In this document: in pieces, positions 60,937-64,000 of the stretch | Numbering within the stretch: the stretch's first letter is position 1 | How the letters are laid out: each line of letters starts with the position of its first letter | Position numbers and translations under genes: made by a program | Assembly (NCBI RefSeq): GCF_032854445.1 | Contig: NC_088302.1 | Coordinates: 47,532,645 to 47,596,644, forward strand | Source: Liolophura sinensis | Lineage: Eukaryota > Mollusca > Polyplacophora > Chitonida > Chitonidae | DNA: 64,000 bases | Reading direction: 5' to 3' | The notes under the pieces: generated by a model | What the model was told of the DNA's origin: nothing | The model's input: the letters and a program-made list of their open reading frames with translations, nothing else | The model's database searches: none

Positions 60937-63900
60937 CTGTCAGACAAATGAAAATTAACGAGAGATGAATATAGGCTGATTGTTAACAAATGTGTCTGGA
61001 AGAAAATCGCCTGATGCGTTGTCTCCCACACTTAATTATACTGCCTTACACTTTTACTCTGTCTGCTTGAATATTATGTACTGTCAGTGGAGACAAAAGA
61101 CAGCTTCTCTTTTTCATGTCATAAACCTTGTTTTATACGTTTGTCGAACTTTATTTGTTTGAAATCTGACGCATTTACTTCCCGAACGAGTGGTAACAAA
61201 CGATCGAATATATAGGGATGTTATAGGAAACCTCAAACTTACCAACTAACCAGTTTTGTTTTCCTAGATAATATAGGCATTGTATTTGTTATATCAACAC
61301 AATCTTATTTAATACAATAAAGAGCAAAAACAAGCAGACTAGCGATCGCGGTATCGTGGATGGCACATGGTGACACGCAACAGGTGAAATCTGGCCTCTT
61401 TATCTATTTGCGTTAGTTAGGGTCTTATTCAACAAGTTGAGCAGGTTTAAGTAAAAAAAAAATGCAGTGATGTTAATTGCAATTTATAAGACGTCACTAG
61501 TCACACATTTAACAAACAATCAAATGAAAACTTATGCCATGAATATCAACTTCAGCATCCTGGTGTCCATGAACGCTGGTGATAATTTGGTTCTTTAACA
61601 CATGCCTCGTTTATCCAATATAGTTTTTTAACCAGTAATTCAAGGTTTAGTAGTTTCGTTAACAAATGTGTTTAGTTATCACTAGTACAGTGGATGCTTT
61701 GAGAAAACACGCACACGTATCTGGTCTGATACTGGTCTACCGATGCCATGCTGTGTGCATTACGCCATGAAGGAAGAAAATCATAAATTGGGTTAACTTT
61801 AAGACCTGGAAAGGAAACCATTCTTTTAACAGGTCAAGCTTGAATTGTTCTCTAATTGCCTCACAAATTCAATTTCAACGTCTTTTTGAAAATTAAACTA
61901 ATCGCTACTCGATGGTGTGGTTGGACGACAAGCAATACCGTCACATTTCTAGCGCTGCCTCAGTGTAACATCATGACGGAAAAATGACACGAAATGACAC
62001 CTCCAACCGAGAAGATTAGTTCAGTAATTAAGTGCCGAGGACAAAAATTCCCAAATCCCAAATCCGTGTGTCTTACTATCGATATGAATAATCCCAGGGT
62101 TATTATTATGAACGGTACATTTTTCATTGTTCTCGAAAGTCCAGCGAATATCCAGAAAAAGTTATACCAAGGATCTGTTTTATGTCTGCAGTACTTGATG
62201 GTTTTTACAATGACATCGTCAAAGAGACAGCAGCATTTCATCTCCAAATATTATTTGAGCTTTGGGCAATAAATTCGCATAGGTAGTTTTAAAACGAACC
62301 ATTCAGCACAAATGCGTAAATGGTGCATGTTGTTACAATGTATAGCTAGCGACTCCCGATCCCCCATATCTCATAAGAGCGTTTTTAATCACGTTAAACC
62401 TTACGACTCCCAGAGATGATGAGATACCGTTATTCAGATATTAAGTTTAAATTCCAATCCAGAATAACATTTATTCCCGATCAAACGTATTGTGGTGATT
62501 TTAATCTGAGTAAGCTGGACCAACTTATTGACTGCATGGCACCAGATGTAAAGCCTATAATCCTATCAGATTTGTCCTAGAGACCCTCGCCAGTGAAAAT
62601 CCAGCGAGCATTAAATCAATCTTGTTCCTAAATAACAGAGGTAATGTGAATATGAATACATCTTTCAGAGTAAGGGATTTAGAGGTATTATAATACATGA
62701 AATGGAATTTATAAGGAGTAAATTGAAGAATGTTGCCCCTATCATTGAAGAATGTTGCCCCTTTCCCTGGAATAATGCTTTAATACGATAATTCCGATTA
62801 TTCACATTAGTATCATTTATAATTAATACAAAAATTCAAATTACAATTAATTACTTATTTTAAATGAAAGCTGCAAAATATCTACCTTCTTAAAACAATC
62901 AAGATGCAAATTAAACACATCATTAATTTCAACCTGCAATATATTTTGTTAATGTTTTGTCTGCAATAATGCCAATATGCCTTTAAACGTCAACCATTCA
63001 TTCACTAAAATTCCAAATCAGCAGTATGTTACATATGCCGCCAATTCTCTCCGCCCCATACTTTAACAAATAATCATAAAATGTTTCTCTCGCCTTTTGC
63101 AGTTAAGAGGCATAATCTGGAGAATTATGTGGAGCTTACAATACGGATTTAGAATTCTTTGAGCCAGGCGTGATTATTGTGAGCACCCCCCTCACACACA
63201 CACCACCACCACCACCACCCGCCGTCCCCAACCTCTGCCCAACAATCGGGTAGCAAGTCAGGTATTCAGCGACAACCATGATCCTTCTTACAACTTTTGT
63301 AAAACTGACCACCAGTTTGGATGATTAAGCCCGAGAATACTAGCATACGGACATGCCATGAAAAAAAAAACAACAATTGTCAGACAACCTTCATTCCAAT
63401 ATGTACATAAATAAATCTATCGTGCATGCTGAACAGCAGGAGAAGAGCTGAAGATGTCACATTCAAGACGAATGTCCTTTGGTATGGAATTCTATATGGA
63501 AATTCATTGATTCGGCTGACTCAAAAAAGGAGAAAACTTTTCTGACTAATGACATTTTCCGGAAAAACCGAACGTCGCATGTCAGTTTGTGTGGAGCAAC
63601 ATGACCAACGCAAAAGATGAATCGATGTGATGGAAAATCTCGCATGAATATTCAAACAAGATGGCGCCAACCGAGCTAAGCGGTGTCGTTGTTACTTCAT
63701 ATAATAGTATACGCTGCAGCATGACCGAGAAGCTCGGGCCAAACTCACGCATTATAGGACACAAGAATATGCATGTATCACATGGCAGGCATTTTATTGG
63801 CGTCAGTCAACTAAATCAACCAGGGAATCATGCCGATTGTATATGGCAGGCGATTTACGCTTGCGCACTAGGGAGACTACCACAAGCAAGGCGCCTACTC

Positions 63901-64000
63901 GCCGTCATTTGGGGATAAACATTAGCCCAGTTCGATATTGATGGTATTGACGAGATTGACCTAGATATCGGCATACTCCAACTTTCCTCCTGATCATGCA
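60937..64000 (-). other. Presumed first intron or upstream part of nAChR gene 2
   Basis: I searched for the NYNKLIRP-type N-terminal exon on the minus strand and did not find it. There is a CA/CAC microsatellite (63192-63222). The plus frame at 63661-63918 starts in an AAGATGGCGCC context but has no recognised domain. Confidence 0.55.
63192..63222. repeat. CA/CAC microsatellite
   Basis: CACACACACA followed by about six CAC/CCA triplets. Confidence 0.8.

Noticed and set aside
63661-63918. 85-aa frame starting at AAGATGGCGCC
   Set aside because: The start context looks like a promoter/start, but the translation shows no domain and no donor site was convincing.
1-64000. CRISPR arrays
   Set aside because: The tandem arrays have no unique spacers between identical repeats, and the sequence is clearly from an animal.

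Overview
This is eukaryotic DNA from an animal, most likely a mollusc (lophotrochozoan). The evidence is AT-rich sequence with long introns, canonical GT-AG junctions around conserved receptor exons, polymorphic minisatellites, and tRNA-derived SINEs of a type I associate with molluscan genomes (tails reading CGACGTTAAACCCC plus CACTCACT repeats, or GTAAAACACCAA plus AAATAAATAA). There is no operon structure, and I saw no recognisable phage, bacterial or retroviral gene. Species cannot be named from the window alone.

Layout. (1) 1-3117: upstream DNA with a dispersed repeat copy, a foldback element and E-box/CRE motifs, ending in a CpG-richer 5' region. (2) 3118-31497, plus strand: a complete five-coding-exon nicotinic acetylcholine receptor (nAChR) alpha-type subunit. 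I assembled it from splice sites; it is 510 aa with exons at 3118-3312, 18088-18132, 20203-20312, 24293-25304 and 31327-31497. Its introns hold a 34-bp minisatellite, degenerate arrays and SINEs. (3) 31498-57033: about 25.5 kb between the receptor genes. It holds two large minisatellites (29 bp and 50 bp), SINEs, a probable small three-exon gene (41685-43573, 100 aa, family not recognised) and two weak candidate exons on the minus strand. (4) 57034-60936, minus strand: a second nAChR alpha-type subunit, paralogous to the first, with every visible intron at the same position. Its first coding exon is not in the window. (5) 60937-64000: presumed first intron of the second receptor gene, with no exon recognised.

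The two receptor genes lie tail to tail and look like an inverted duplication. Both keep the Cys-loop, the loop A/B/C/D aromatic residues, the vicinal cysteines of loop C and the Glu at -1' of M2, so both should encode ligand-binding subunits of cation-selective channels. The second gene has Cys where the first has the usual Gly just before M2. Gene 1 has introns several times longer than gene 2, mostly filled by repeats.

No exotic new system was evident. The most novel items are the unrecognised 100-aa gene, the paired receptor genes, a dispersed repeat family of about 170 bp (three copies and two fragments) whose 5' edge resembles a CTCF core, and several minisatellites that create misleading long open frames.
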